The notes beneath the pieces were generated by a model. It was given only the letters and a program-made list of their open reading frames with translations, was not told the origin of the DNA and did no database searches. The translations under genes were made by a program, and so were the position numbers. Shown here in pieces: positions 8,451-17,000 of a DNA stretch of 64,000 nt. Positions within the stretch are counted from its first letter, which is position 1. Each line of letters begins with the position of its first letter. The stretch comes from Sphaerisporangium rubeum (GTDB taxonomy: Bacteria; Actinomycetota; Actinomycetes; Streptosporangiales; Streptosporangiaceae), in contig NZ_JACHIU010000001.1 in the NCBI RefSeq assembly GCF_014207705.1, positions 5,138,501 through 5,202,500 on the forward strand, read 5' to 3'.

Positions 8451-9598
8451 CAGCCGCTCACCTCGTCGTACAGCCGGTGAAAGAGCTTCTCGACCTGCTC
8501 GTCGCCGCGGCCGGTGGCGGTGAGATAGTCGTGGAACAGCTCCATCGGGCCGCGCGTGGCGGTCCCGCCGGTCGCGCGGACGGCCCGGACGGGACGGAAC
8601 CGCTCGTCCAGCGTGACGTCCAGCGCGCCGGGCAGGATGCTCCGCACGGTCTCGGCGAGACCTGGCCGGGGTTTCTCGGCGACCACCACCCGCAGCCAGG
8701 TCTCCTCAAGCCCCGGGGCCATGGCCTCGAGCTCGCCGAGGGTGCCGCGCACGGTGGCCATGGCGCGGGCCGAGGTGATCGCGGCCTCGAGGACGACGGC
8801 GGGACGGCCGGGCTCGACGTTCACCAGCAGGGCTCCGGGGGTGTTGCGTTCCTCGCCGAAGTCGACGGCGATCGGCGAGCCGCTGTACCAGATGGGGCAG
8901 GGGCCGGCGACGCGCTGGCGGCGATGCAGGTGGCCGAGCGCGGCGTACTGGGTGGAGACGGGGAACGCGGTGGCCTCGAAGTAGTAGGAGAAGATGGACT
9001 GCGCCTCGCGCTCGCCGCCGCCGAACGTGCCGCTCGGCAGGGTGCCGTGTGTGGTGACGAGGTTGACGGTGCCGGCGGAGAAGCCCTTGGTGAGCGCGCC
9101 GATGAGCAGGCCGATGCGCGCGGCGTAGTCGCGGTTGTGGTCGGTGGCGCCGCCGGTGAGCACCTCGGCGGCGCGCACGACGTACCGGTGGGACAGGAAC
9201 GGCAGCACGGCGAGGCGGACGTCCTCGCCGGACCTCGCGCGGAACGCCAGCGTGCCACCCTGGTCGGGTCTGCGGAACGTGCCGACGACGTGGATGCCGA
9301 GCGCGCCGAGGACCGGCCGGTAGACCTCGAGCAGCTGGGGGTGGTCGTGGTTGCCGGCGAGCACCACGACGTCACGGCCGTCCTCGCGCAGCCGCATCAG
9401 GGTGGGGAGCACCAGTGACTGCGCCTCGGGGGTGGGGGCCGAGGTGTCGAACAGGTCGCCGGCGACGATGACGGCGTCGACGTCCTCGCGGCGGGCCAGG
9501 TCGACCAGTTCCCCGAGCACGGCGCGGTGCTCGTCGACGCGGGTCCGTCCCTTGAGGACCTTGCCGACGTGCCAGTCGGCGGTGTGCAGGATCTTCAC
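8450..9598 (-). CDS. sbcD: SbcD/Mre11-type exonuclease subunit
   Basis: 382 residues, close to the usual SbcD length. All five calcineurin-like phosphoesterase motifs are visible: HTADWHVGK near the start, VAGDLFD, LAGNHDHP, TTHGTL and GHLHRR. These bind two Mn ions for 3'-5' exonuclease and endonuclease activity on double-strand ends. The start is GTG at 9598, with an AGAGGA-type ribosome site immediately upstream, 13 bp after herA. The stop overlaps the sbcC start. The partner is SbcC; the additional herA and nurA in the same operon suggest a four-component end-resection machine. Confidence 0.96.
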   Translation of the reverse strand: MKILHTADWHVGKVLKGRTRVDEHRAVLGELVDLARREDVDAVIVAGDLFDTSAPTPEAQSLVLPTLMRLREDGRDVVVLAGNHDHPQLLEVYRPVLGALGIHVVGTFRRPDQGGTLAFRARSGEDVRLAVLPFLSHRYVVRAAEVLTGGATDHNRDYAARIGLLIGALTKGFSAGTVNLVTTHGTLPSGTFGGGEREAQSIFSYYFEATAFPVSTQYAALGHLHRRQRVAGPCPIWYSGSPIAVDFGEERNTPGALLVNVEPGRPAVVLEAAITSARAMATVRGTLGELEAMAPGLEETWLRVVVAEKPRPGLAETVRSILPGALDVTLDERFRPVRAVRATGGTATRGPMELFHDYLTATGRGDEQVEKLFHRLYDEVSG

Positions 9599-9611
9599 TC
9601 CTCTGGTCCTT

Positions 9612-11417
9612 TCAGAACGGCGGGATGTCGTCGTCGGCGCCTGGCAGGCCGGCGAAAGGATCAGCGGCCGAAGCGGTGACGGCCCGCGCGGTGGCAGGCG
9701 GGGGGCCTGCCTCGGCGGGACGGGTGGCCCAGGCGGGGAACGGGAACGTCACGGCGAGCGGCACGGGGATCTCGGGCTGCGCGACGAACATCGTGCCGGG
9801 TTTGGCGATGGTGGCCCGCTCGCGCATGCCCGGCGGCAGCCAGCCGTACTCCGACCGGGTGGCCTCGGCCGAGTCGAGACGGCCCGCGACGCGGACGGCG
9901 CAGTTGGCGACGATGCGGCGCTCGACCTCGGAGGCGGTCTGCTGCGCGCCGATCAGGATGACACCGAGGGAACGGCCGCGCTCGGCGACGTCGAGCAGGA
10001 TCTCCTTGATCGGCGAGTCCCCCTCGCGCGGCGCGTACTTGTTCAACTCGTCGAGGACCACGAACAGCAGGGGCCGCGCGGTGCCGCTGCTCTCCTTGCG
10101 TGCGAACTCGCCGCGCAGCACCACGCCGACCACGAACCGCTGGGCCCGGTCGGGGAGGTTGTGCAGGTCGACGATGGAGACCTGCGCGTCGGACGTGCTG
10201 ATCGAGTGGTCGCGGCCCGGCGGCAGGTCGCCGCGGATGATCGGGGACAGGGGCCGTACGGCGCTGCGCAGGCGGCGCAGGAACGCGTTGACGGTGCCGA
10301 GCGGGGTCTGCGCGCCGGTCCAGGTGCTCCGGGTCTCGTCGTCGGTGAGCTGGCCCGCGACGACGTCGACCAGGTCGGCGAACGTGCGGCACACGGGGGT
10401 CGCGGTGCCGTCCGGCAGCCGGACGGAGACGGCGCCGCCCTGGCCCGCCGGCTCGGCCCACGACTGGAGGCGGGCCGCGACCTGGCCGATCAGCAGAGAG
10501 TACTGCGCGCGCTCGTCGTCGGCGTCGGCGAACGCGAACCGCAGGAGCTCCTGCTCGCAGAACTCCCGGAGCGTCCAGTAGAACGACCCCACGCCGTGCG
10601 TGCGCGCCGACACGTGCGGCACGCCGTTGACGTCACCCGGCCGGGGTGGCGCGAACACGTGGACACTGCCGAACGGCCTGGCCGGCAGGCCGAGCGCGCC
10701 GTACCCACGGGTGGCGGCGGCGTCGAGCCGCGTGTTGGGGTGGTCGAGGAACAGCAGGTCCTCGCCTTTGACGGAGAAGATCAGCGCCTTGGTGTTGGCG
10801 GCCTCGGCGTCGAGCACCCCGGAGTTGAAGATCGAGTACAGCAGGAACGTGGCGAACGACGTCTTGGTGGCGACGCCGGACACCCCGGAGATCGACACGT
10901 GGGCCCCGCGGGTGCCGTCGAGGAAGTCGAAGTTCACGTACAGCGGCGACCCGTCGCGGCCGAGCCCCATCGGGATGCGCCGCTCCATCACGTCGAAGTA
11001 CAGCGCCTGGTCGCGGTCACCCTCCTCCGCCTTGTAGACGACCGCACCCGGCACCGGCGGCACGAACACCTCGGGCTCGACGCGCGTGACCCGCACCTCG
11101 GCGCTCTCCATGACCGCCGCCGGCAGCGCACCCTCGGCGATCAGGAACACGTCGGAGTCGAACCCCGCACCCTCGTGCCGCGCCTCCACCCCCACCACGA
11201 CCCCGGCGATCAGCACAGGGCCCACCCCGGGGACGTCGCGCCTGGTCACCACCACGTCGTCGAGCTGCAGCACCCGGCCGGGCTCGACCCCCACCCAGAA
11301 CGACAGCGGTGAGGCGGCCTGGGTGCCGAGCACCCGGCCCGCGACCTCAGCGGCCACGCCGGCCTCACCGTTCAGACCGGCCCGGCCCGCCACACCGTTC
11401 TCGATCACGTCTGCCAT
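9612..11417 (-). CDS. herA: HerA-type hexameric DNA translocase
   Basis: 601 residues from ATG 11417; the frame continues upstream, but the sequence before this ATG is low-complexity and unlike protein. An N-terminal HAS-barrel-like beta region (~45-130) precedes a RecA/FtsK-like ATPase: Walker A variant GVSGVATKTS (Lys ~185), Walker B LLFVVLDELNKYAP (~448-460) and an arginine-containing ILIGAQQTASEV segment. HerA pumps DNA and pairs with NurA; in archaea the two sit with Mre11-Rad50. Here the same four functions are together in one bacterial operon, led by this gene. A divergent AraC-type gene starts 140 bp away. Confidence 0.9.
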   Translation of the reverse strand: MADVIENGVAGRAGLNGEAGVAAEVAGRVLGTQAASPLSFWVGVEPGRVLQLDDVVVTRRDVPGVGPVLIAGVVVGVEARHEGAGFDSDVFLIAEGALPAAVMESAEVRVTRVEPEVFVPPVPGAVVYKAEEGDRDQALYFDVMERRIPMGLGRDGSPLYVNFDFLDGTRGAHVSISGVSGVATKTSFATFLLYSIFNSGVLDAEAANTKALIFSVKGEDLLFLDHPNTRLDAAATRGYGALGLPARPFGSVHVFAPPRPGDVNGVPHVSARTHGVGSFYWTLREFCEQELLRFAFADADDERAQYSLLIGQVAARLQSWAEPAGQGGAVSVRLPDGTATPVCRTFADLVDVVAGQLTDDETRSTWTGAQTPLGTVNAFLRRLRSAVRPLSPIIRGDLPPGRDHSISTSDAQVSIVDLHNLPDRAQRFVVGVVLRGEFARKESSGTARPLLFVVLDELNKYAPREGDSPIKEILLDVAERGRSLGVILIGAQQTASEVERRIVANCAVRVAGRLDSAEATRSEYGWLPPGMRERATIAKPGTMFVAQPEIPVPLAVTFPFPAWATRPAEAGPPPATARAVTASAADPFAGLPGADDDIPPF

Positions 11418-11557
11418 CCCACCGTCCACGTTGCCATCCCGGGCAGCATAGCCACACCCTCCGACAGCCCCGCGCGCCTTTCCGCGGACCGGCATCACCT
11501 GGACGTTTCCGTCGGAGGCGGCAGGCAAGATGGAGGTGGCGCACGGAGGTGACAGGT

Positions 11558-12397
11558 GTGGAGATGACGGCGGGGGTCCCCTCGGGGCCGGTGCGTGAGC
11601 TGGTCGACCACTACCACGGGTACCTGGAGTGGGGCCACGACCCGGGGACGCACCGGGGCCTGCCCTCGCCATACCTCACGGTGATCTTCACGCTGCGGGA
11701 GCCGGTGCAGATCACCGCGCACCCCGACCCGCGCCAGGCGGCGGGACGGTACGACACGCTGGTCGGCGGGCTGCACACCTCGCCGGCGCTGATCACCCAT
11801 CAGGGACGGCAGGCCGGGGTGCAGCTCGGGGTGAGCCCGCTCGCGGCCCGTGCGCTGTTCGGGGTACCCGCCGGGGAGCTGGCGAACGTCGACGTGGACG
11901 CCGAGGCGTTGCTGGGGCCGGCGGCGGGTGAGCTGTACGAGCGGCTGAACTCGGCGGCGGGGTGGGGGGAGCGGTTCGGGGTGCTGGACGATGTGCTGGC
12001 GCGGCGGGCCGGCCACGGCGGACAGGTGCCGCGTGAGGTCGTGCGGGCCTGGGAGACGCTGACGCGGCGCGGGGGGATGGTTACGGTCGAGGAGTTGGCG
12101 CGTGAGGTGGGGTGGAGCGCTCGGCACCTCGGCACGCGGTTCGCGGCGGAGATCGGGCTCACGCCGAAGGCCGCGGCGCGGGTCGTCCGGTTCGACCGGA
12201 CCAGGCGTGCCGTGCAGGCGCGGGCCGGAGATGTGGTGCTCGCCGATGTGGCGGCCGAGATGGGGTACTACGACCAGTCGCACCTCGTGCGCGAGTTCAG
12301 GGAGTTCGCGGGGTGTCCGCCGACACGGTGGCTGGCGGAGGAGTTCCGAAACGTCCAAGCCGGGGAGTCATCGGCGCGGGCACAGTCAGGGGTATGA
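11558..12397 (+). CDS. AraC-family transcriptional regulator
   Basis: About 279 residues. The N-terminal ~150 residues (YHGYLEWGHDPGTHRGLPSP, HQGRQAGVQLGVSPLAARALFG) match the ligand-side domain common in actinobacterial AraC proteins. The C-terminus has the double helix-turn-helix (VTVEELAREVGWSARHLGTRF, LADVAAEMGYYDQSHLVREF). The start is taken as GTG 11558, seven bases after GGAGGT (11545-11550); ATG 11564 is possible. The stop overlaps the start of the next gene as ATGA, so the VOC protein is translationally coupled and a likely target or partner. Its ligand is unknown. Confidence 0.9.
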   Translation: MEMTAGVPSGPVRELVDHYHGYLEWGHDPGTHRGLPSPYLTVIFTLREPVQITAHPDPRQAAGRYDTLVGGLHTSPALITHQGRQAGVQLGVSPLAARALFGVPAGELANVDVDAEALLGPAAGELYERLNSAAGWGERFGVLDDVLARRAGHGGQVPREVVRAWETLTRRGGMVTVEELAREVGWSARHLGTRFAAEIGLTPKAAARVVRFDRTRRAVQARAGDVVLADVAAEMGYYDQSHLVREFREFAGCPPTRWLAEEFRNVQAGESSARAQSGV

Positions 12398-12795
12398 CAC
12401 AGACACCACCACCACAGGTGTGGCCGACCCTCAAGGCCCATGACGCGCGGCGGCTCATCGCGTTCCTCGTCGAGGCGTTCGGCTTCGAGGAGACCGCCGT
12501 GTACGGCGAAGGCGACACGGTCGCGCACGCGCAGCTCAACTGGCCGCTCGGCGGCGGGGTCATGCTGGGGTCCGCCGACGGATCCGGCGACTGGCGCCTC
12601 ACCCCCGGCACCTTCGGCGCGTACGTCGTCACCGACGACCCCGACGCGCTGTACGAGAGGGCCACCAAGGCGGGGGCGGAGATCCTCTACGGGCTGCGCG
12701 ACAGCGACTACGGTTCACGGGAGTTCGCCGTCCGTGACCCCGAAGGCAACCTCTGGTCCTTCGGCACCTACCACGGCGAGCCCCGCAAGACCTGA
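12394..12795 (+). CDS. VOC (glyoxalase/bleomycin-resistance fold) protein
   Basis: 133 residues with the paired beta-alpha-beta-beta-beta pattern of the vicinal oxygen chelate family: LKAHDARRLIAFLVEAFGFEE in the first half and DPDALYERATKAGAEILYGL plus FAVRDPEGNLWSFGTY in the second. Proteins of this type are often small binding or resistance proteins rather than metal enzymes. It overlaps the AraC-type gene by 4 bp (ATGA), so the two form a coupled pair. The substrate cannot be read from the sequence. Confidence 0.88.
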   Translation: MTQTPPPQVWPTLKAHDARRLIAFLVEAFGFEETAVYGEGDTVAHAQLNWPLGGGVMLGSADGSGDWRLTPGTFGAYVVTDDPDALYERATKAGAEILYGLRDSDYGSREFAVRDPEGNLWSFGTYHGEPRKT

Positions 12796-12936
12796 CCGCC
12801 TCGGCCGGCACCTTCACCGCCACTCACCACGGCACACCTCCGGCACCCGGATGTGCGGATCCGGCGTCATGAACAGCCGGTCCCTGTGTGCGGCCCGGCC
12901 GGCGCCACAGCCCTCTCCTCCTCGGGCAGGCGGGGA

Positions 12937-13752
12937 TCAGCTCGGCGGGGTGAGGGTGGCGGCGTGGTCGGGGACGCGGTTGCGTTCGTTGCGCGGGAGG
13001 CGGCGGTAGCCGGTGGACGGGGGACGCGGGGGGAGGTGCAGCGGGGGACGGGTGACCTCGTGGTACGGGATGGTGGAGAGCAGGTGCGCGATCATGTTGA
13101 CGCGTGCGCGGCGCTTGTCCTCGCTCTCCACCTCGTACCACGGGGCCTCGGGGATGTCGGTGTGCACCATCATCTCGTCCTTGGCCCGCGAGTACTCCTC
13201 CCAGCGGGTGATCGACTCCATGTCCATCGGGGACAGCTTCCAGCGCCGCATCGGGTCCTCCAGCCGGTCCTTGAACCGCCGCTCCTGCTCGGCGTCGCTG
13301 ACCGAGAACCAGTACTTGCGCAGCAGGACGCCGTCCTCCACCAGCAGTCGCTCGAACACCGGACACTGGCGGAGGAACCGGACGTACTCGTCGGGTGTGC
13401 AGAACCCCATCACCCGCTCCACACCGGCGCGGTTGTACCAGCTCCGGTCGAACAGCACGATCTCACCGGCGGCGGGAAGATGCTCGATGTACCGCTGGAA
13501 GTACCACTGCGTACGCTGCCGCTCGCTCGGCACCGGCAACGCCGCGATCCGCGCGACCCTGGGGTTGAGGTACTCACTGACCCTCTTGATCGCACTGCCC
13601 TTCCCCGCGGCGTCCCTCCCCTCGAACAGCACGACCAGCCGCACCCCCTCCTCCCGCACCCATTCCTGAAGCTTCACCAGCTCCGCCTGCAGCCGATACA
13701 GCTCGGCCTCGTAGACCTTCTTGTTCAGCCGACCATCCTTCTTCCCGCTCAC
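12937..13752 (-). CDS. ppk2: Polyphosphate kinase 2
   Basis: 271 residues from GTG 13752, preceded by AAAGGTGG at good spacing; an in-frame ATG at 13809 is an alternative. Family motifs are clear: Walker A FEGRDAAGKGSAIKR, the lid region NPRVARIAALPVPSERQRTQWYFQR, Walker B FDRSWYNRAGVERVMGFC, and WKLSPMDMESITRWEEYSRAKDEM. PPK2 enzymes use polyphosphate to phosphorylate nucleotides, or the reverse. The gene is monocistronic, facing a rightward conserved hypothetical across ~260 bp. The C-terminal ~30 residues are Pro/Arg-rich and not part of the fold. Confidence 0.95.
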   Translation of the reverse strand: MSGKKDGRLNKKVYEAELYRLQAELVKLQEWVREEGVRLVVLFEGRDAAGKGSAIKRVSEYLNPRVARIAALPVPSERQRTQWYFQRYIEHLPAAGEIVLFDRSWYNRAGVERVMGFCTPDEYVRFLRQCPVFERLLVEDGVLLRKYWFSVSDAEQERRFKDRLEDPMRRWKLSPMDMESITRWEEYSRAKDEMMVHTDIPEAPWYEVESEDKRRARVNMIAHLLSTIPYHEVTRPPLHLPPRPPSTGYRRLPRNERNRVPDHAATLTPPS

Positions 13753-14014
13753 GCCGCCACCTTTCCCACCCGTCCTCACTCCGGGATCGTAAATCGCCCC
13801 CTGTCTCACCGGACACCGGCCCCCATGAACACCGTCCCGGACGAAGGCCGATCCGGCGGAGAAGATCCCGCCGCCGCCGCGCCTCCACTATGCTCGGCGC
13901 GCGTGACCGCGAGGCAGTCCACGGGCCGGTCACCGTGCCGTCCTGGACCACGGCACGCCGTCCGCGGGCGGCCGAGCGGATCGCCGTCCCCGTCCACCTG
14001 AGGCAGGTCACGCC

Positions 14015-14851
14015 ATGGGCGAATACCACTACTACGAGTTCCTGGCGCTGGACCACCCGCTCACCCCCGGCCGGCTCGCCGAGGTCCGTGCCCTGTCGGC
14101 CACCGCCGAGGCCGGCCCCACCGGCTTCACCGACCACTACGAGAGCGGCGACTTCGCCGGCGACCCCCGCGCGATGATGGAGCGTCACTACGACGCGCAC
14201 ATCTACCTCTCCGACTACGGCACCCGCCAGCTCATGCTGCGCGTCCCCCAGAAACTCCTCCCCCTGGACACCGCGCACCCGTACCTGCTGGACGAGCAGG
14301 TGGAAGCCTGGGTCTCCGGCGACCACCTGCTGCTCGACCTGCGCAGCGAGGACGAGGACGCCGATTGGGACGAGGCCGACGAGCATCTGCTGCACCCCCT
14401 CAGCGCTCTGCGCGACGAGCTGGCCTCCGGCGACCTGCGTCCCCTGTACATCGCCTGGCTGGCCGCCGTCGGCACCTGGGAACGCGACGAGGACGCCTTC
14501 GACGACGACTTCGAGTCCGAACTCGAACCCCCCGTCCCCGCCGGCCTCGCCACCCCGACCCCGGCCCAGCAGACCCTCGCCGCCTTCCTCCGCCTCGACC
14601 CCGACCTCCTCATCACCGCCGCCACCCTCTCCCCCACCCTCCCCACCCCCCTGGCCGTGGACCCCGACCGCATCGCCACCCTCCCGGGCCCCGACAAGAC
14701 GTCCCTCCTCCTGCGCACCGCGGCCGGCGAGGCCCCCGAGGTCCGCCTGGAACTCCTCCACCACGCCACCGTCGTCCCGTCCCCCTCCCCCGGCACCCGC
14801 ACCGTCGGCACCCTGCTGGACGAGGCGGCGGTCACGCGCCAGAGGGACTGA
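14015..14851 (+). CDS. Conserved hypothetical protein (GEYHYYEF family)
   Basis: 278 residues. The opening MGEYHYYEFLALDHPLT, then SFTDHYESGDFAGDPR-like text, YDAHIYLSDYGTRQLMLRVP and LLLDLRSEDED, matches a family of uncharacterised proteins I recall from many actinomycetes. An acidic middle (~115-180) is followed by a Pro/Leu-rich C-terminus. There is no signal peptide, membrane segment or catalytic motif that I can name. It is a single gene between ppk2 and the toxin-antitoxin locus. The C-terminal codons use C at third positions almost exclusively, so the opposite strand is also open over this stretch. Confidence 0.75.
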   Translation: MGEYHYYEFLALDHPLTPGRLAEVRALSATAEAGPTGFTDHYESGDFAGDPRAMMERHYDAHIYLSDYGTRQLMLRVPQKLLPLDTAHPYLLDEQVEAWVSGDHLLLDLRSEDEDADWDEADEHLLHPLSALRDELASGDLRPLYIAWLAAVGTWERDEDAFDDDFESELEPPVPAGLATPTPAQQTLAAFLRLDPDLLITAATLSPTLPTPLAVDPDRIATLPGPDKTSLLLRTAAGEAPEVRLELLHHATVVPSPSPGTRTVGTLLDEAAVTRQRD

Positions 14852-14900
14852 CCTTCCGATATCTGGAGTCCCAGGAACACGAACAAGTGGCGGACACGGC

Positions 14901-14922
14901 CTATCTGAAGTAGTTCAGATAG
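14901..14922. promoter_or_regulatory. Palindromic operator of the toxin-antitoxin locus
   Basis: CTATCTGAA (14901-14909) and TTCAGATAG (14914-14922) are perfect 9-bp inverted arms with a GTAG spacer. They end directly before the ATG at 14924. Such a palindrome over the promoter/start is the usual target of an autoregulating antitoxin. No ribosome site separates it from the ATG, so the message may be leaderless or start at ATG 14933. Confidence 0.65.
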
Positions 14923-14923
14923 C

Positions 14924-15397
14924 ATGCAAGTCATGGCGACGAAGAGCTTCCCGTACAGCACCTTTCTGCGCGGGCCCTCTCAAATCCTCCCCTCTCTTGA
15001 CGATGCCGACGTGGTGCTGGAACGAAGGGACGACGAGAACCTCATCTTGATGCGCGCTGAGCGCTTCGAAGCCGGAGTCACCACCCTTCGGGTCGCGGCC
15101 CGCGCACTGGCGATTCTCGCCCGCCGCAACCGTGACCTCGCCGAAGAGGTTCTGATCGAGGAACTGCCGTGGGCGACATGGCTGCCTGAAGACGAACGCC
15201 GAACCTGTGTCCGGGAACTTCTCGCTCACCTCCTGGCTGGAGCGGACACCGGCGAACTCATACCTTTCAGCCGTGCCCTGATCTCTTGGCGATCCACTGC
15301 CATCGTCTGGAGCGACCCCGCGCTCGCGCGCGACCTCCAAGGCCCCTTTCCTGGCGACGGCGCCGAGGTGCCGCGTCCACTGAGCGACCTCCCATGA
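14924..15397 (+). CDS. Type II antitoxin-like protein
   Basis: 157 residues (154 if ATG 14933 is used). The N-terminus TKSFPYSTFLRGPSQILPSLDDADVVLERRDDENLILM resembles a Phd/YefM-like DNA-binding antitoxin that packs against an operator. A helical middle follows (LRVAARALAILARRNRDLAEEVLIEELPW), then an extended C-terminus that would wrap the toxin. The stop overlaps the toxin ATG as ATGA, and a 9+9 bp palindrome lies just upstream. Both are hallmarks of an autoregulated antitoxin-toxin operon. Because the toxin has a nonsense codon, this antitoxin may now be an orphan, perhaps acting on other loci. Confidence 0.75.
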   Translation: MQVMATKSFPYSTFLRGPSQILPSLDDADVVLERRDDENLILMRAERFEAGVTTLRVAARALAILARRNRDLAEEVLIEELPWATWLPEDERRTCVRELLAHLLAGADTGELIPFSRALISWRSTAIVWSDPALARDLQGPFPGDGAEVPRPLSDLP

Positions 15398-15741
15398 CCG
15401 GCCGGGGAGCGGACGTCCCTCGCCCTAAGCCGTGGTCCGTCCGCTTCGCCAACCGGTAATCAGCAGAAGGCTGGAGTCATCTCCTCGTCCACGCTGTGGA
15501 GAATCTCGACCGGGCATGGGTGGCGATCACTGCCGAACCGCGGCGAGTCGACCTCCGCCAACACCCCCTCAAAGGCGCGCTCGGAACAGTCAAGATCGGT
15601 GGAGAGGTGCTGGAACAGTGGCAGTACGAGGCCACATCCGGCGGTCGCATCTGTTACGCCATCGACGATCCTGACCGCACTTTATGGATCACTTGGGCTG
15701 GGACCGGACATCCGCAAAAGACCGACAAACGCAGGCGCTGA
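15394..15741 (+). pseudogene. RelE-like toxin with an in-frame TAA at codon 22
   Basis: From ATG 15394 the frame reads through KPWSVRFANR, then TAA at 15457-15459, then continues without another stop: SAEGWSHLLVHAVENLDRAW, AEPRRVDLRQHPLKGALGTV, LEQWQYEATSGGRICYAIDD, TLWITWAGTGHP. The order matches RelE-type toxins I recall, in which the FAxR segment runs directly into a xxGW helix. The TAA therefore looks like a single-base nonsense change, for example from CAA or GAA. The only downstream in-frame start is GTG 15496, giving an 81-residue product without the first strand and helix and without a clear ribosome site. Likely inactivated; a sequencing error is the main alternative. Confidence 0.75.
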
Positions 15742-15832
15742 CGACAAGCGTGATTCATCGGCGCGGCTCACCAGAAATGGCTCCGGAACGTGGACGGCCG
15801 GCGTGGGTCGCGTGATGTACGGGGTGACGAGG

Positions 15833-16861
15833 TCAGCGGCGGCGGAGGGCCGGGTTGGTGAGGGCGGGTGGGGTGTAGTAGTTGTCGGCTGGGTTGAGGT
15901 CGGTGCCTGGGGGGACTATTTCGTCGATCCGGTCGAGAACGTCGGGGGTGAGGGTGACGTCGGCGCCGGTCAGCAGGGAGTCCAGTTGGTCCATTGTGCG
16001 GGGGCCGATGATCACTGAGGTGACGGCGGGGTGGGAACGGACGAAGGCCAGGGCCAGGTGGGGCAGGGGGAGGCCGGCTTCGTCGGCCAGTTTGGCGAGG
16101 TCGGTGACGGCTTGGAGTTTGCGTGCGTTCTCCGGCAAGGAGATGTCGAACTTGTGGCGTTCGATGGTGGTACGGCCTCCGGTGGAGGGGTCGAGGTCCT
16201 CGGCGGAGCGGTAGCGGCCGGAGAGCCAGCCGGCCGACAGGGGGCCCCAGGTGAGCACACCCATGCCGTACTTCTGGGTGGTCGGCAGGACGGCGGCCTC
16301 CACGCCGCGGGCCAGGATCGAGTACGGCGGCTGCTCGGTGCGGAACCGCACGTGACCGCGCCGTTCCGACACCCACTGCGCCTCGACGATCAGTTCGGCG
16401 GGGAACGTGGACGAGCCGACGGCCCGCACCTTGCCGGCCCGCACGAGGTCGGTCAGCGCGCCGAGGGTCTCGTCGATGTCGGTCGCCGGGTCGGGACGGT
16501 GCATCTGGTACAGGTCGATGTGGTCGGTGCCGAGCCGCCGCAGGCTGTTCTCCACCTCGCGGACCAGCCACCGCCGCGACGTACCGCCGTGGTTCGGGTC
16601 GGGGCCCATCGAGCCGTGCGCCTTCGTGGCGAGCACGACGTCGTCCCTGCGGCCCTTCAACGCCTTCCCGACGATCTCCTCAGAACCACCGGCCGAGTAG
16701 ATGTCGGCGGTGTCCACGAAGTTGATCCCCGCGTCGAGCGCGCGGTGGATGATCCGCACACCTTCGTCGACGTCGTTGTTCGCCATGTCGCCGAACATCA
16801 TCGCCCCGAAGGCGAACTCGCTCACCGATATGCCGGTCCCACCAAGGGTTCTGCGCTTCAT
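15833..16861 (-). CDS. Aldo/keto reductase
   Basis: 342 residues from ATG 16861 (GGAAGG upstream). TIM-barrel AKR motifs are present: RTLGGTGISVSEFAFGAM, VDTADIYS (catalytic Asp and Tyr), LATKAHG (Lys), QMHRPDP (His), and the NADPH site GVLTWGPLSAGWLSG with VIIGPRTMDQL near the C-terminus. It reduces carbonyl compounds with NADPH; the substrate is unknown. It diverges from a MmyB-type HTH regulator across ~140 bp, a common pairing in actinomycetes in which the regulator controls the reductase. Confidence 0.93.
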   Translation of the reverse strand: MKRRTLGGTGISVSEFAFGAMMFGDMANNDVDEGVRIIHRALDAGINFVDTADIYSAGGSEEIVGKALKGRRDDVVLATKAHGSMGPDPNHGGTSRRWLVREVENSLRRLGTDHIDLYQMHRPDPATDIDETLGALTDLVRAGKVRAVGSSTFPAELIVEAQWVSERRGHVRFRTEQPPYSILARGVEAAVLPTTQKYGMGVLTWGPLSAGWLSGRYRSAEDLDPSTGGRTTIERHKFDISLPENARKLQAVTDLAKLADEAGLPLPHLALAFVRSHPAVTSVIIGPRTMDQLDSLLTGADVTLTPDVLDRIDEIVPPGTDLNPADNYYTPPALTNPALRRR

Positions 16862-17000
16862 GAAGTGACGCCTTCCAAAAGGATTTCCGTAGATCGGGAC
16901 GTTCACCACCCTGCCAACCGCCACGCGAACGCCACCAGGCCCGGCTCAACCGGGGTCTGCCAGAACCACCCAACCCCGCCGGCCACCGCATAATGCTTCT

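Noticed and set aside
5580-8480. 966-residue open frame on the plus strand opposite sbcC
   Set aside because: It is the mirror of a clear SbcC with all ATPase and zinc-hook motifs. The antisense product is Gly/Val/Arg low-complexity text, a common effect of Ala/Arg-rich high-GC coding strands.
12796-12936. Small gene between the VOC gene and ppk2
   Set aside because: Only Arg/Pro-rich fragments in all frames; nothing with a start signal or homology.
15457-15459. Programmed stop-codon readthrough or recoding in the toxin
   Set aside because: The codon is TAA, not the TGA used for selenocysteine, and I see no downstream recoding structure. A plain nonsense change is simpler.
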